Assembly: GCA_964526785.1 (NCBI GenBank)
Contig: CAZGMJ010000037.1
Span: 1-54,015, forward strand
Direction: 5' to 3'
Source of the DNA: CAZGMJ01 sp964526785
GTDB taxonomy: Bacteria; Planctomycetota; Phycisphaerae; Sedimentisphaerales; Anaerobacaceae
DNA: 54,015 nt
Below, piece after piece: positions 17,721 through 26,849 of this stretch (within the stretch, counting starts at the first letter, position 1; each line of letters starts with the position of its first letter). Made by a program: the position numbers and the translations under genes. The notes beneath the pieces are model-generated. The model saw nothing but the letters and a program-made list of their open reading frames with translations, ran no database searches and was not told the DNA's origin.

Positions 17721-20700
17721 CTACAGGCCGGGCGACGGAGCCGCCGCCTCCCAGTTATTCGGATCGTTGCCGTAGCGCTGGTCATCCACGCGATGGAGAG
17801 ACATTCCGTATCCGTCGGCTGCCGCCGGCCACAGGTCCGCTTCGCCCGGGCAATCCTCCGGATGCGAGCCGTCGCTGTACGCGACGCGGTCCACGCGTAT
17901 GTAGTGCTGCACCCCATACTTGTCTAAGTCACCCGGCAATGAAAGCTCGATGCGCTCGCCGTCGTTCTGCAGACTGCCGCTGTACGGCCCGAACACCCGT
18001 TCGGCCGGGACATCCGCATGCCGCCACAGGAACGCCTCCGGATTGCGTGCAATCACAATCGACCCGCCGGCCGGTATCGTCACTTCACCGGGAACGTCGG
18101 GGAAGGTGAAGTCAACGCCGTCGGTGAACTTCCACGGTGCGTTCTTTTCATAGCGATACAGGGTTGTCGCCGCAGCGCTGATGTTCTTCAGTTCGATGTA
18201 TTCATACTGATCGTTCGTGTACGTCCCGAACGCGGGCCAGTCCGGGTGGTACATGATTTCACTGATGACAATCGGCCCGACTTTCGGATAGGCATTTGCC
18301 AGCCAGGGCGTCGGCGCGCTCATCGCAACGAAGTTGAAGTTGCCGGTGCTCGTCTTGTGATATCGACCGAAGGATACGCCCGTCTCCGAGGCGCCGAAAT
18401 CCTCCGATTCGCGATAACCGGTCAGTGTCCCGCCGACCGCAGAAGTCAAATACACGGTCTCGCCGTTCTCGCTCAGGGCAAACGGATCGTTCGCCCCGGG
18501 ATCGGCGCTGTCGGCGCCGAAATTCGCCCCCTCGTGCAGCACGAGATACTGCCCCGCTGCGAGCAGCGTACCGTCGGCGATTCTGTATTTGGTCCGATTC
18601 GAGCCGCTGTCGCTGAGGTACCAGCCGCTGATGTCAATGCTGTTGCCGGTCGTGTTGTACAACTCCACCCAGTCCGCCGCCTCGTCGTGCGAATGCGCCA
18701 GCACTTCATTAATGACGATTGCGCCGGGATTCGGCAGAACGCCGCTGTCGTCGAAACCGGGTGAGCCGCCCGGATAGACGCTCGTTCGCCACGCGTCCTT
18801 CTCGCTCCAGCCGTCCGCATCGGACATCGCCGGGTCGATCGCCGTCAGGGAATAGCCGCCGCCGTCGGTGATACCGTACCAGCCGTCCCTGTATCGCACA
18901 TCCTGGACAAGCCGGCCGGCCGCATCTGCGAGTTGGATGCGCTCGCCCGCATTCGCCAGCCGACCTTCGAACGGGCCTGCCACATTGAGATCGTCACCAT
19001 AACGTGTCGCAAAGGCTACCGTGTCCTCAACGACAAGGATCCGTTCGCCGCCCGGCAACTCCACATTGCCGAATGTGAACTCGATCCCGTCGGCAAACCG
19101 TACCTTGTCCAGATTGAGAACCTCTGAACCGATGTTGAGCAGTTCGATATATTCCAGATTCGGATCGCCCGGCCGCTCCGGCTCGTTTGCATCGTGCGGA
19201 TGATACATTATCTCCGCAATCCGCAGGTTCTCCGCGACCGGACCGACGGCAAAGCGGGCCTCGCTCAGCGCGCTCCACTGCGTACCAACCAAAACGCGCG
19301 ATTTCATATGAAGGCTCTTGCTCAGCAGGATCGGGCCCTCGTAGGCGATCGCGCTGCTCGATGTCAGTTCCCCCGTCGCCGTTGTCTCGCCGGCAATCAA
19401 CTTCGCCGAGATCAGAAAATCGGAACTGGACGAGGAAATATTCAGGCCGTGAATCGCAAGCAGATTCACGCCGGCACGCAGTTCGCTGACAAAGTCCGAC
19501 GCATCGACGCTTTCCAGGTTGACCGCCGCGCCGTCGCCGTGGCTCTCGCTGGCGCTGGAGTTCCACGCTGGCTGACTGTAGAAATTGCGACGCGCGATTT
19601 CCGTGCCGTTGAGATAGGCGACGAATCCGTCGTCATAGCGAATCTGCAACGTCATGAAATTGAGCCCCTCGATGTCCTCGCCGGTGACATCGAACGGAAT
19701 GCGGATGTAACAGCTTGTATTGCCGCCGGACATCTGCGCCCCGGTGTCGATATCGATGTGCGACTCATATCCCGAGTTGTTCTCGTACCCCACGCCTCCG
19801 GTCACACCGCCGCCTGCCCAGGTCGTATCGTCGTACCCGACATCGCTTCGCCACTCGGAGCCGATGTCCATGCTCGGCACGAGGACGCGCTTGACCGCTT
19901 CTTCCTCAACCAGAGTCATCCCCTCGACCTCAATTTCAACCGGCACGCGAACGTCGTTGCCGTCAAGGCTGTAGTAGATCGTTCCGCTGGCGTTGGGGTT
20001 GACGATCGTCAGTTGATCGCCCGTTTGCGCCTCTCCGCCATGCTGGTACGTGCCGTTAACATGGTATTGCGGGGCGTCAATGCTCGGATAGAGATCGGCT
20101 TTTCGCAACTGCTCGAACAGGATGGCGGACCTCCGAGGCGTGTACGTGTGCAGCACCCAGTCTCGCTGGCTTCGCCACTGGCTGATGTTGTAGGGCGATC
20201 CGCCCTTGACGTCACCCCATCGGGCCGACTCGCAGATCATCGCTCGTTCGACTGCATCGGCCAGTTCCGCGTATCTCGCCGCGGCTCTGTTGCGTTCGGG
20301 ATGGGCCGGATCCCAGTCCGGATTGAGCGGATCGACGTACAAGGGCCCATCCGGTTCGACAATGGCCTTCTGCACCTTGTCGCCGAATAACTGGCGGAAC
20401 TCTTCGTTGTAATTCCGCAGATACGTATAGGGCTTGTTGAGCCAGTTATTGGTCGTCGTGTCGTTGACGCTGTTGTCGTTCAGCCCCGAGCGCATGCCCA
20501 TCACCCACTCGGCGTCCCAGGTATAGGCCTTCCAACCCGTACTCTCAGGACCGCGCAGACGCCCGGCATACCAGTTGTGGCTGCCCCAGTCGTTGTTGCC
20601 ACCGTAGAAATTGGCTAGCAGGAACGTGATATACTGTTCGACGTCCAGGTAGTCTTCATAAAACGGATTGTCGGTGCCGTCCGGGTTGTTGCCCTGCAAG

Positions 20701-23480
20701 CGCTCGTAGGCTGAGTTGCTTGCAAGGTCGGAGTCGCTCATTTGCATCAACATGTTCCATGCGTCGGTCTGACTCTCGCCGGTCGGATGGCCCGAGTTGA
20801 TGCCGTCCCAGTCGTCTTTGTCGCCGCCGAAGTAGGTAGCCGAGAAAGACTGATCGGGACGCTCGACCGGATTGTACAGACCCCAATACAAACCGTTGAC
20901 GTAAAGGTGCACGAAGTTGCCGATCCCCGCCCGACCGCCGAGGTCCACCTGCAGACGCCGGATATATTCGTCCCGCACGTACTGTGACGCGCCGCCGCCC
21001 CATACGTAAGCGTCGTTGAAATTCGCGCGGAGGATGATTGTGTCGAATTCATCGGCTGCATCGTCGCCGAAGAGAGGATAGCGCAGTTTGGTCGGACCGT
21101 ACTGTCTCTTGAACAGAAGCCGAAACGTCTTCTTCTGCTCCCGCCGGCCGACGCCGCCGTATATCCGCACGCCGCAGTTGACGCTGAATGCCTCTGAACC
21201 GTCCGGGTAGAACATCTCTATCGATCCCGGCCGCTCCCACGCCCTTCCCTGCGAACCCCAGTTCGTGTAAATGCCTTGAGAACCGAACAGATCATCCACC
21301 TTCATCACGAGAGACATCGTGGGCAGGGATTTGAGGTCCTCTTTGAGCGTCTGACTGTGAGCGTTGACGATTTGGGGATCCATTTCATAATCCCAGCCGC
21401 TCGGAAAGCCCGAAGGATTGCTCGGCTGCGTCAGTATATCGTCGAGGAAAATATATGTGTGCGTATCCACGTTGCTCGATATCCAGCCGGTCTTGAATGC
21501 CACCGCGCGCAGACAGGTCGTCTCGCTGATCGAGATCGGTCCGACATACTGCTTGCCGTGCGTCTCGGAAGGCATCGTGCCGTCAACCGTGTAATGGATG
21601 GTGGTTCCCGGTGTCTCGGTCGCAATCGTCAGATTGAACGAACTGTCGTAGAATCCGCGGTCGTGGCTGAACTGCGTGTCCGAGACAATGCTCGCGGCCG
21701 CCGCACTATTGAATGCCCCCGGCGTCGCCTGCGTGAAGTACTGCATCTTCATCTGATTGCTGGCGGCCGCCAATTCCGGCATAAGCATGAATGATTCGTT
21801 GCTCTTGCTGTCGTTGAGTCCGTGGATGGCCAGCACGTTCCGGCCGTCGCGCACTGCGTCCAGATGATTTGACAGGTCGAACTTCGCCGGATCGCCTGCA
21901 AGTTCATCCTGACGGTCGCTGTCCGCCGCGGAGTCCCAGGCGGGCACGCCGCTGAAGTTCCGCCGTGCCACCTCAACGCCGTTGAGGTATGCGATGAATC
22001 CGTCCTCGTATTGCATTGCCAACTGCATGGACGTGAAGAAGTCGGGCTCTTCAGCTTCAAAACGTACCCGCGCCCAGAGCGAACTGTTCTTCCCCTGCAT
22101 TTGTTGCTGCACGTCGGTGCCCACGTCGCTGCTCGCGCTGACGACGTACAGACCGCCCCCGGCGATGTCGCCGACCAGATGAAAAGCCCCCGGACTGAAC
22201 GAGGCATGGCCGCCCTCGGCCGCAAACAATTCCAGTTCCGAACCGCCGCCCCGTTCGAAGTATATCAGCCGCAGTCGATAGAATCCCCACTCGGGAAAGT
22301 TGAACGTCGCCAGGGTGTCGCCGGGGCCGCGAGGCTGGGGATACGACATTGTAAATGTGTTGGTCGAGTCGCTGATGCGCAGTGCGAACCCGTCGTCGCT
22401 GTTCACGCCGAACGTCCATTCGCCCGCCAGAGGGATGAGCACCATGCCGTTTGCAACCACGACAAAGTCCTCGAAATCCTCTCCAATAGGCATCTCCGGA
22501 AACGGATTGTCGCCGGTGAAATGGCCGTTGGTTCCCGTGTTGAAGTAGTTGATTACCATCGCTCGCTCGGTCGCGATTCCGGACTGGAGCGATGAATTGC
22601 TGACAACGGATTCGGCCGTCTCGATATCATTCACTGCCGTACTCGCCTTGTATCGGATTACGTCGAAGCCCTGCGACATATTCCCGAAACCGAGTCCCGT
22701 AGTACCGAGCAACCACCTGGAGTCGTCGAATCCGGGCAGCGTCCAGTCTGTGTATGGATCCGCCGCTGTCGGCACGTGGTAGCGAACCTGCGTATTCGGG
22801 GGGACGAATTTCGTGGCGTATTGGGCCAGGCCGTACGATATGTCGGAAAGCTGTTGCGGGTACTGCGGCGCGAATTCCTGCACGATTGTCCCGTTGGGCC
22901 TGGCAAGGGATAGATACTCGCCGTCGGCGTCCAGTTGAAAGTCCGTGTGCAGTTCCTCACCGGCGACGGTTCGATTCTTGCCTGAAGCGAAGACGATCAG
23001 AAAGGCGCCGGGATCGAGCACCACTCCGGCCGGAAAACGCCATTGTGCCGGATTGCCCGCACTGTTGGACAGGCACCAGCCCGACAGATCGACCGCCCGG
23101 CCGGTTGGGTTGAACAACTCGATCCAGTCCGAAGAATCACCGTCGGCGTCCAGTAATTCGCCCGCTTCCACCGGTGCCGAACTGGCATTGCTCGCCAGGA
23201 ACTCCGTGATCAGCACGGATTGAGGCTCGATTCCCCAGTTCGCTGCGAGTAGGGCGAAATCGACCGCGTTGACGCCGTTCTGGTTGTCGATATCCGCCGG
23301 GCAGTCCGGACCGCTGCAGCCGGCCTCGAGCCACTGTTGGGCCAGAACCTGCACATCCGCCATCGTAACGCCGCCGTCAGCGTTCAAGTCGCCCGCGGGA
23401 TCTTCATAAGCTATTGCAGTGGATACAGTTACAGCGTGTACGCAAAGCGCCAACAGAAGCATGCAAAGGAATCTGGGCAT
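17721..23480 (-). CDS. Giant exported CotH/lamin-tail protein with dockerin-like N-terminus
   Basis: About 1919-aa secreted protein. Signal peptide 1-26. Two dockerin-like Ca loops at about 32-88 (DLNADGGVTMADVQVLAQQWL and DIDNQNGVNAVDFALLAANWG). Lamin-tail domain (LTD) at about 90-190. PA14/GLEYA-like region near 310-430 (WTFGVNSDDGFALRISD). A CHB_HEX_C-type strand domain near 620-690 (TTIHYTVDGTMPSETHGK). A CotH kinase-like domain at about 710-1130 (LRYPLFGDDAADEFDTI, YLNGL-type turns, DNFGD-like acid patches). A second sandwich block near 1180-1370, and LTDs near 1418, 1585 and 1733. CotH proteins of spore coats phosphorylate proteins on Ser; whether this one does is not established. The ATG at 23480 has GGAAGG six bases upstream. 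No C-terminal sorting signal seen; dockerin-like loops suggest attachment to a partner. Confidence 0.88.
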   Translation of the reverse strand: MPRFLCMLLLALCVHAVTVSTAIAYEDPAGDLNADGGVTMADVQVLAQQWLEAGCSGPDCPADIDNQNGVNAVDFALLAANWGIEPQSVLITEFLASNASSAPVEAGELLDADGDSSDWIELFNPTGRAVDLSGWCLSNSAGNPAQWRFPAGVVLDPGAFLIVFASGKNRTVAGEELHTDFQLDADGEYLSLARPNGTIVQEFAPQYPQQLSDISYGLAQYATKFVPPNTQVRYHVPTAADPYTDWTLPGFDDSRWLLGTTGLGFGNMSQGFDVIRYKASTAVNDIETAESVVSNSSLQSGIATERAMVINYFNTGTNGHFTGDNPFPEMPIGEDFEDFVVVANGMVLIPLAGEWTFGVNSDDGFALRISDSTNTFTMSYPQPRGPGDTLATFNFPEWGFYRLRLIYFERGGGSELELFAAEGGHASFSPGAFHLVGDIAGGGLYVVSASSDVGTDVQQQMQGKNSSLWARVRFEAEEPDFFTSMQLAMQYEDGFIAYLNGVEVARRNFSGVPAWDSAADSDRQDELAGDPAKFDLSNHLDAVRDGRNVLAIHGLNDSKSNESFMLMPELAAASNQMKMQYFTQATPGAFNSAAAASIVSDTQFSHDRGFYDSSFNLTIATETPGTTIHYTVDGTMPSETHGKQYVGPISISETTCLRAVAFKTGWISSNVDTHTYIFLDDILTQPSNPSGFPSGWDYEMDPQIVNAHSQTLKEDLKSLPTMSLVMKVDDLFGSQGIYTNWGSQGRAWERPGSIEMFYPDGSEAFSVNCGVRIYGGVGRREQKKTFRLLFKRQYGPTKLRYPLFGDDAADEFDTIILRANFNDAYVWGGGASQYVRDEYIRRLQVDLGGRAGIGNFVHLYVNGLYWGLYNPVERPDQSFSATYFGGDKDDWDGINSGHPTGESQTDAWNMLMQMSDSDLASNSAYERLQGNNPDGTDNPFYEDYLDVEQYITFLLANFYGGNNDWGSHNWYAGRLRGPESTGWKAYTWDAEWVMGMRSGLNDNSVNDTTTNNWLNKPYTYLRNYNEEFRQLFGDKVQKAIVEPDGPLYVDPLNPDWDPAHPERNRAAARYAELADAVERAMICESARWGDVKGGSPYNISQWRSQRDWVLHTYTPRRSAILFEQLRKADLYPSIDAPQYHVNGTYQHGGEAQTGDQLTIVNPNASGTIYYSLDGNDVRVPVEIEVEGMTLVEEEAVKRVLVPSMDIGSEWRSDVGYDDTTWAGGGVTGGVGYENNSGYESHIDIDTGAQMSGGNTSCYIRIPFDVTGEDIEGLNFMTLQIRYDDGFVAYLNGTEIARRNFYSQPAWNSSASESHGDGAAVNLESVDASDFVSELRAGVNLLAIHGLNISSSSSDFLISAKLIAGETTATGELTSSSAIAYEGPILLSKSLHMKSRVLVGTQWSALSEARFAVGPVAENLRIAEIMYHPHDANEPERPGDPNLEYIELLNIGSEVLNLDKVRFADGIEFTFGNVELPGGERILVVEDTVAFATRYGDDLNVAGPFEGRLANAGERIQLADAAGRLVQDVRYRDGWYGITDGGGYSLTAIDPAMSDADGWSEKDAWRTSVYPGGSPGFDDSGVLPNPGAIVINEVLAHSHDEAADWVELYNTTGNSIDISGWYLSDSGSNRTKYRIADGTLLAAGQYLVLHEGANFGADSADPGANDPFALSENGETVYLTSAVGGTLTGYRESEDFGASETGVSFGRYHKTSTGNFNFVAMSAPTPWLANAYPKVGPIVISEIMYHPDWPAFGTYTNDQYEYIELKNISAAATTLYRYEKNAPWKFTDGVDFTFPDVPGEVTIPAGGSIVIARNPEAFLWRHADVPAERVFGPYSGSLQNDGERIELSLPGDLDKYGVQHYIRVDRVAYSDGSHPEDCPGEADLWPAAADGYGMSLHRVDDQRYGNDPNNWEAAAPSPGL

Positions 23481-23632
23481 CTTCAATCCTTCCTCGGCAA
23501 GACCCGAAACGCCGGACCAGCATCCTGCTCGCCAACCTGCCGGGTTCCGTGAGTGGCCGGATTGGCGATCATGCTATTACCAATTGCGTTATTATCGGGC
23601 TCGGCAATGTGTTTTCAACGTATTGTTTACTC

Positions 23633-23662
23633 ATCTTAACATATATCGGGCAAAACAGTCAA
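23633..23662 (-). promoter_or_regulatory. Sigma70-like promoter of the CotH/LTD gene
   Basis: Read on the minus strand: TTGACT (23662-23657), 18 bases, TAAGAT (23638-23633). It predicts a leader of about 145 bases before the ATG at 23480. The bases from here to 23909 hold no gene I can support. Confidence 0.6.
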
Positions 23663-23909
23663 GCTCTGCACCACCAATGTCACCCGTTTGCGGCGTGGCG
23701 ACAGGGACGATCGGCCGGCATTCGCGCTATTGTGCGAAGAACGCCTGCGAGTCACCTTTCGAGGATTCTACCCTCGCTTGCGCCCGGAAATGGCGGATCG
23801 CCCCCGGGTTTCTGCGAGTTGCCCGTCGATCAGCGTTTGAGGGCCGCCTGGTACATGGGTCGGTTGTGCCAGGCCCGTGCCGGTGCCTATTGCGTCCGCC
23901 TGAGGATGG

Positions 23910-24416
23910 CTAATGGTGCCACTGGTGGTCTTCGGCCGCGTCCGGCGGCGGTTTGGCGGGGTTGAAGCAGACCAGCGAGATCAGCACGAGCATCGCCCCG
24001 CTGACGTAGAGGATGGTGCGGCGATCTCCCTTGCGGACCCGATGGATCCATTCGGGCATGGGTGGTTCGTTGGGCTCGATCTCGACCTGCTCGGCCACAG
24101 CTTCGCGTGCGGCGGCGAGCGCCCGGGCAGTGGCTTTGGGGTAGACGGCGTTGGGATCGATCGGATCGGCGCCGACGCTGGCCGGGGCGATGCGTCGGAT
24201 GGCGTTGGGGTCTTCCTCGAGCAGTCGGATCAGGGCGTCGTAGTCGTCGTTGAGTTCGCGGAGGCGGTCGTTAAAGCGACGCTGCTGCTGGAGGAGGTGT
24301 TTGCTCTGGTAGTGACGAACGAGGTCGTCGAGGAGGATGGCGCCGCCGAGAGCGGTGGCCCCGATGCTGAACATGATGACGAACAGAATGGCCCGGATGA
24401 CGTTTTGAACGATCAT
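23910..24416 (-). CDS. Small membrane protein with central coiled coil
   Basis: About 168 aa from the ATG at 24416. Not recognised. Two transmembrane helices: near the N-terminus (VIRAILFVIMFSIGATALGGAIL) and near the C-terminus (ILYVSGAMLVLISLVCF). Between them is a charged helical stretch (QQRRFNDRLRELNDDYDALIRLLEED) and a Pro/Glu-rich linker. No clear ribosome site stands before 24416. The frame runs on to 24485 through a strong hairpin, so a longer product cannot be excluded. It lies 81 bp after the enolase stop on the same strand and may be read through from it. Confidence 0.5.
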   Translation of the reverse strand: MIVQNVIRAILFVIMFSIGATALGGAILLDDLVRHYQSKHLLQQQRRFNDRLRELNDDYDALIRLLEEDPNAIRRIAPASVGADPIDPNAVYPKATARALAAAREAVAEQVEIEPNEPPMPEWIHRVRKGDRRTILYVSGAMLVLISLVCFNPAKPPPDAAEDHQWHH

Positions 24417-24433
24417 GGCCCAAACATAAGTCA

Positions 24434-24479
24434 CGGCAGGTGCAGTAGCATCCACTCCTTTGGCGTACTGCACCTGCCG
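24434..24479 (-). terminator. Strong 14-bp stem-loop after enolase
   Basis: Perfect 14-bp inverted repeat CGGCAGGTGCAGTA (24434-24447) and TACTGCACCTGCCG (24466-24479) with an 18-base loop. It lies between the enolase stop and the next minus-strand gene. There is no strong U-run on the minus strand, so it could be an mRNA-stabilising or attenuating element rather than a full terminator. The loop contains AAAGGAG. Confidence 0.5.
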
Positions 24480-24497
24480 GAGCAAATCCGGTAAAAG

Positions 24498-25784
24498 TTA
24501 CTTGAGCATGAAGCCTGCGTATTGTGCCACGGAGCCGAGGTCTTCGTGAATCCGCAGGAGCTGGTTATACTTGCAGATGCGGTCGGTTCGGCAGAGCGAG
24601 CCGGTCTTTATCTGGCCGACGCCGGAGGCGACCGCGAGATCGGCGATGGTGGCGTCTTCAGTCTCGCCGCTTCGATGGCTGATGACGGCCGTCCAGCCGG
24701 CGCGTTTGGCCATGTTGATGGCCTCGAAGGTCTCGGTGAGCGTGCCGATCTGGTTGAGCTTGATCAGAATCGAGTTGGCGCAGTCGAGTTCGATGCCTTT
24801 GGCGAGACGCTCGGTATTCGTGACGAACAGATCGTCGCCGACGAGTTGGGTCTTGCCGCCGATCTTCTTGTTGAGCTTGACCCAGCCGTCCCAGTCGTCT
24901 TCGGCCAGGCCGTCCTCGATGGAGATGATCGGGTACTTGTCCACCCATTTGGCCCAGTGATTCACCATTGCGTCGGACTTGACCTTTTTCTTCGGGTCGG
25001 ACTTGAAGAACTTGTAGGTTTTGGTCTTCTCGTCGAACATCTCGGTCGAGGCGGGATCGAGGGCGATGGAGATATCCTTGCCCGGCTTGTAGCCCGCCTT
25101 CTTGATGGCGGTCATGACCACTTCGAGGGCCTCTTCGTTGCTCTCGAGGGACGGGGCGAAGCCGCCTTCGTCGCCGACGGAGGTGGAGTAGCCCTTTTTC
25201 GAGAGCACCGACTTGAGCGTATGGAAGACTTCTGCGCCCATTCGCAGGGCGGTGGGGAAGTCTTTTGCGCCGAAGGGCATGATCATGAACTCCTGGAAGT
25301 CGACGTTGTTGTCGGCGTGCTTTCCGCCGTTGAGGATGTTCATCATGGGCACGGGCAGCATATTGGCGTTGCAGCCGCCGAGGTAGCGATAAAGCGGGAT
25401 GCCGGCCGAATCGGCGGCGGCTTTGGCGGCGGCGAGCGAGACGCCGAGGATGGCGTTGGCGCCGAGCTTGCCCTTGTTCTTGGTGCCGTCGAGGTCGATC
25501 ATCAGGGCGTCGAGCTCTTCCTGGCACATGGCGTCCATGCCGAGGACTTCGGGGGCGATCTTTTCGTTGACGTTCTTGACGGCCCCGACCACGCCCTTGC
25601 CCATGTAGCGTTTTGCGCGGGTGTCGCGGAGTTCGACGGCCTCGTATGCGCCGGTGCTGGCTCCGGATGGCACGGCGGCCCGGCCGAAGGAGCCGTCTTC
25701 AAGCATGACATCCACCTCGACGGTGGGGTTGCCGCGGGAGTCGAGTATCTCCCGGGCTATGACATCGACGATCGTTGTGAACAT
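24498..25784 (-). CDS. eno: Enolase
   Basis: 428-aa phosphopyruvate hydratase: 2-phosphoglycerate to phosphoenolpyruvate in glycolysis, cytoplasmic, Mg2+-dependent. Unmistakable family sequence: start FTTIVDVIAREILDSRGNPT, substrate loop PSGASTGAYEA, the DEGGFAPSL segment with catalytic Glu, metal-ligand stretches (SIALDPASTEMFD, SIEDGLAEDDW, VGDDLFVTN), catalytic Lys in ILIKLNQIGTLTET, and SHRSGETED near the C-terminus. Normal length. AAAGGA stands before the ATG. Its own promoter lies at 25941-25969. A housekeeping gene in the middle of accessory functions. Confidence 0.98.
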   Translation of the reverse strand: MFTTIVDVIAREILDSRGNPTVEVDVMLEDGSFGRAAVPSGASTGAYEAVELRDTRAKRYMGKGVVGAVKNVNEKIAPEVLGMDAMCQEELDALMIDLDGTKNKGKLGANAILGVSLAAAKAAADSAGIPLYRYLGGCNANMLPVPMMNILNGGKHADNNVDFQEFMIMPFGAKDFPTALRMGAEVFHTLKSVLSKKGYSTSVGDEGGFAPSLESNEEALEVVMTAIKKAGYKPGKDISIALDPASTEMFDEKTKTYKFFKSDPKKKVKSDAMVNHWAKWVDKYPIISIEDGLAEDDWDGWVKLNKKIGGKTQLVGDDLFVTNTERLAKGIELDCANSILIKLNQIGTLTETFEAINMAKRAGWTAVISHRSGETEDATIADLAVASGVGQIKTGSLCRTDRICKYNQLLRIHEDLGSVAQYAGFMLK

Positions 25785-25940
25785 TGCACGTTCCTTTCAC
25801 TGCTTGTGGCTGTTTCGTATCTTCTCAATGTGCTCCGGCCGTTCGTCGGCCGTGTCGTTTCCGTTTCTGTTCACTATCCGAGGGTCGGATCGTGCCGAAA
25901 TCGCGGAAAGACAAAGAAGGAGCACCATACTCCGCCGGAG

Positions 25941-25969
25941 AGATTACACGGGTCGGCCGCCGGCGTCAA
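25941..25969 (-). promoter_or_regulatory. Sigma70-like promoter of enolase
   Basis: Minus strand: TTGACG (25969-25964), 17 bases, TAATCT (25946-25941). It predicts a leader of about 150 bases. A self-complementary CGGCCG pair (near 25835-25855) could form a small hairpin in this leader. Confidence 0.55.
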
Positions 25970-26849
25970 GCGCAGATTGCAAAAGACGCCGAATGCGGCT
26001 GGCTTATGCATTTTCGATACCTTGCCTGAATTGACATCGAGCTTGTTTTTCATTCCTGGGTTCAGGCGTGAATCGCACCTGTCGGTTCCTTTCGCTGGTT
26101 GTTGAGATACCGGATGGGCAGGTAGTCGAGTAATGTGATCCTCTGTGCGGAAGAGCCAAAACACAGGCTTCAACCCCTGAATTGGCCACGAACCGTTGGC
26201 TCCACGTCATCAGAAACGTGTGATGACAATAACCGTGAGCTAAACTGGAAAACGCTTCCGAATAGGAGTATTGTTACACAGTCTCCGTCGGCCGGGATAA
26301 ACTCGGGATGAATAATAGGGGTTGGACTTGTTCGGAGGATGGTAAAAGCCTGAATCCCCCACCCGAGAGTGCGGTTCAGGGCGAGCGACGGTAGGTGAGG
26401 CTTGGGTGATTTGGAGGGCTGGAGGGTGGCGAATGGGGTTGGGATGCGGGTAGAGGTTGAGATGAGGCGGAGGCGTGGCAGTCTTGCCTAATCTGCCAAA
26501 TAGAGTATCGGAAACCGTCAGTTACCCCGGACAAGAAAAACTATCGAAAAAATCACCACAAAATCTCAGGTTTTCCTTGTAGAGGATAGTTGTGCAGGTG
26601 ATCATACAGAGAGTACACGCTCATGTTATCCGAACATGACCAACCAGAGATATGAATGCTGTTCGGCACTTCCTGTCAGCATCGTGCGATAATATCGAGC
26701 GATTATTGGTCTGGAAGATTGGCTGGCGTGAGAAGCGTTTCTTCACATCGACTGAGATGTGGCCAAGCTGATTCTTCTGTACTATGATGTGCCAGAATGA
26801 ACGTGTCTACATAATGAGTCCGCAGAGTCATCTTTAGGGGTATAGAGAT
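25970..26849. other. Gene-free stretch at the edge of the AT-richer region
   Basis: No open frame here looks like a protein. Composition shifts: purine- and G-rich on the plus strand at 26380-26480, with six runs of three or more G at 26404-26450, then AT-rich from about 26520. No transposase, integrase, tRNA or repeat was recognised. It may contain remnants of an element or regulatory RNA, but nothing specific can be claimed. Confidence 0.4.

Noticed and set aside
24522..26105. 527-codon plus-strand frame over enolase
   Set aside because: Enolase on the other strand is certain; this frame is its antisense and runs into a gene-free stretch.
26340..26400. Possible group II intron fragment
   Set aside because: A short stretch near GAGTGCGGTTCAGGG looked like intron ends, but no domain V hairpin and no reverse transcriptase are present.
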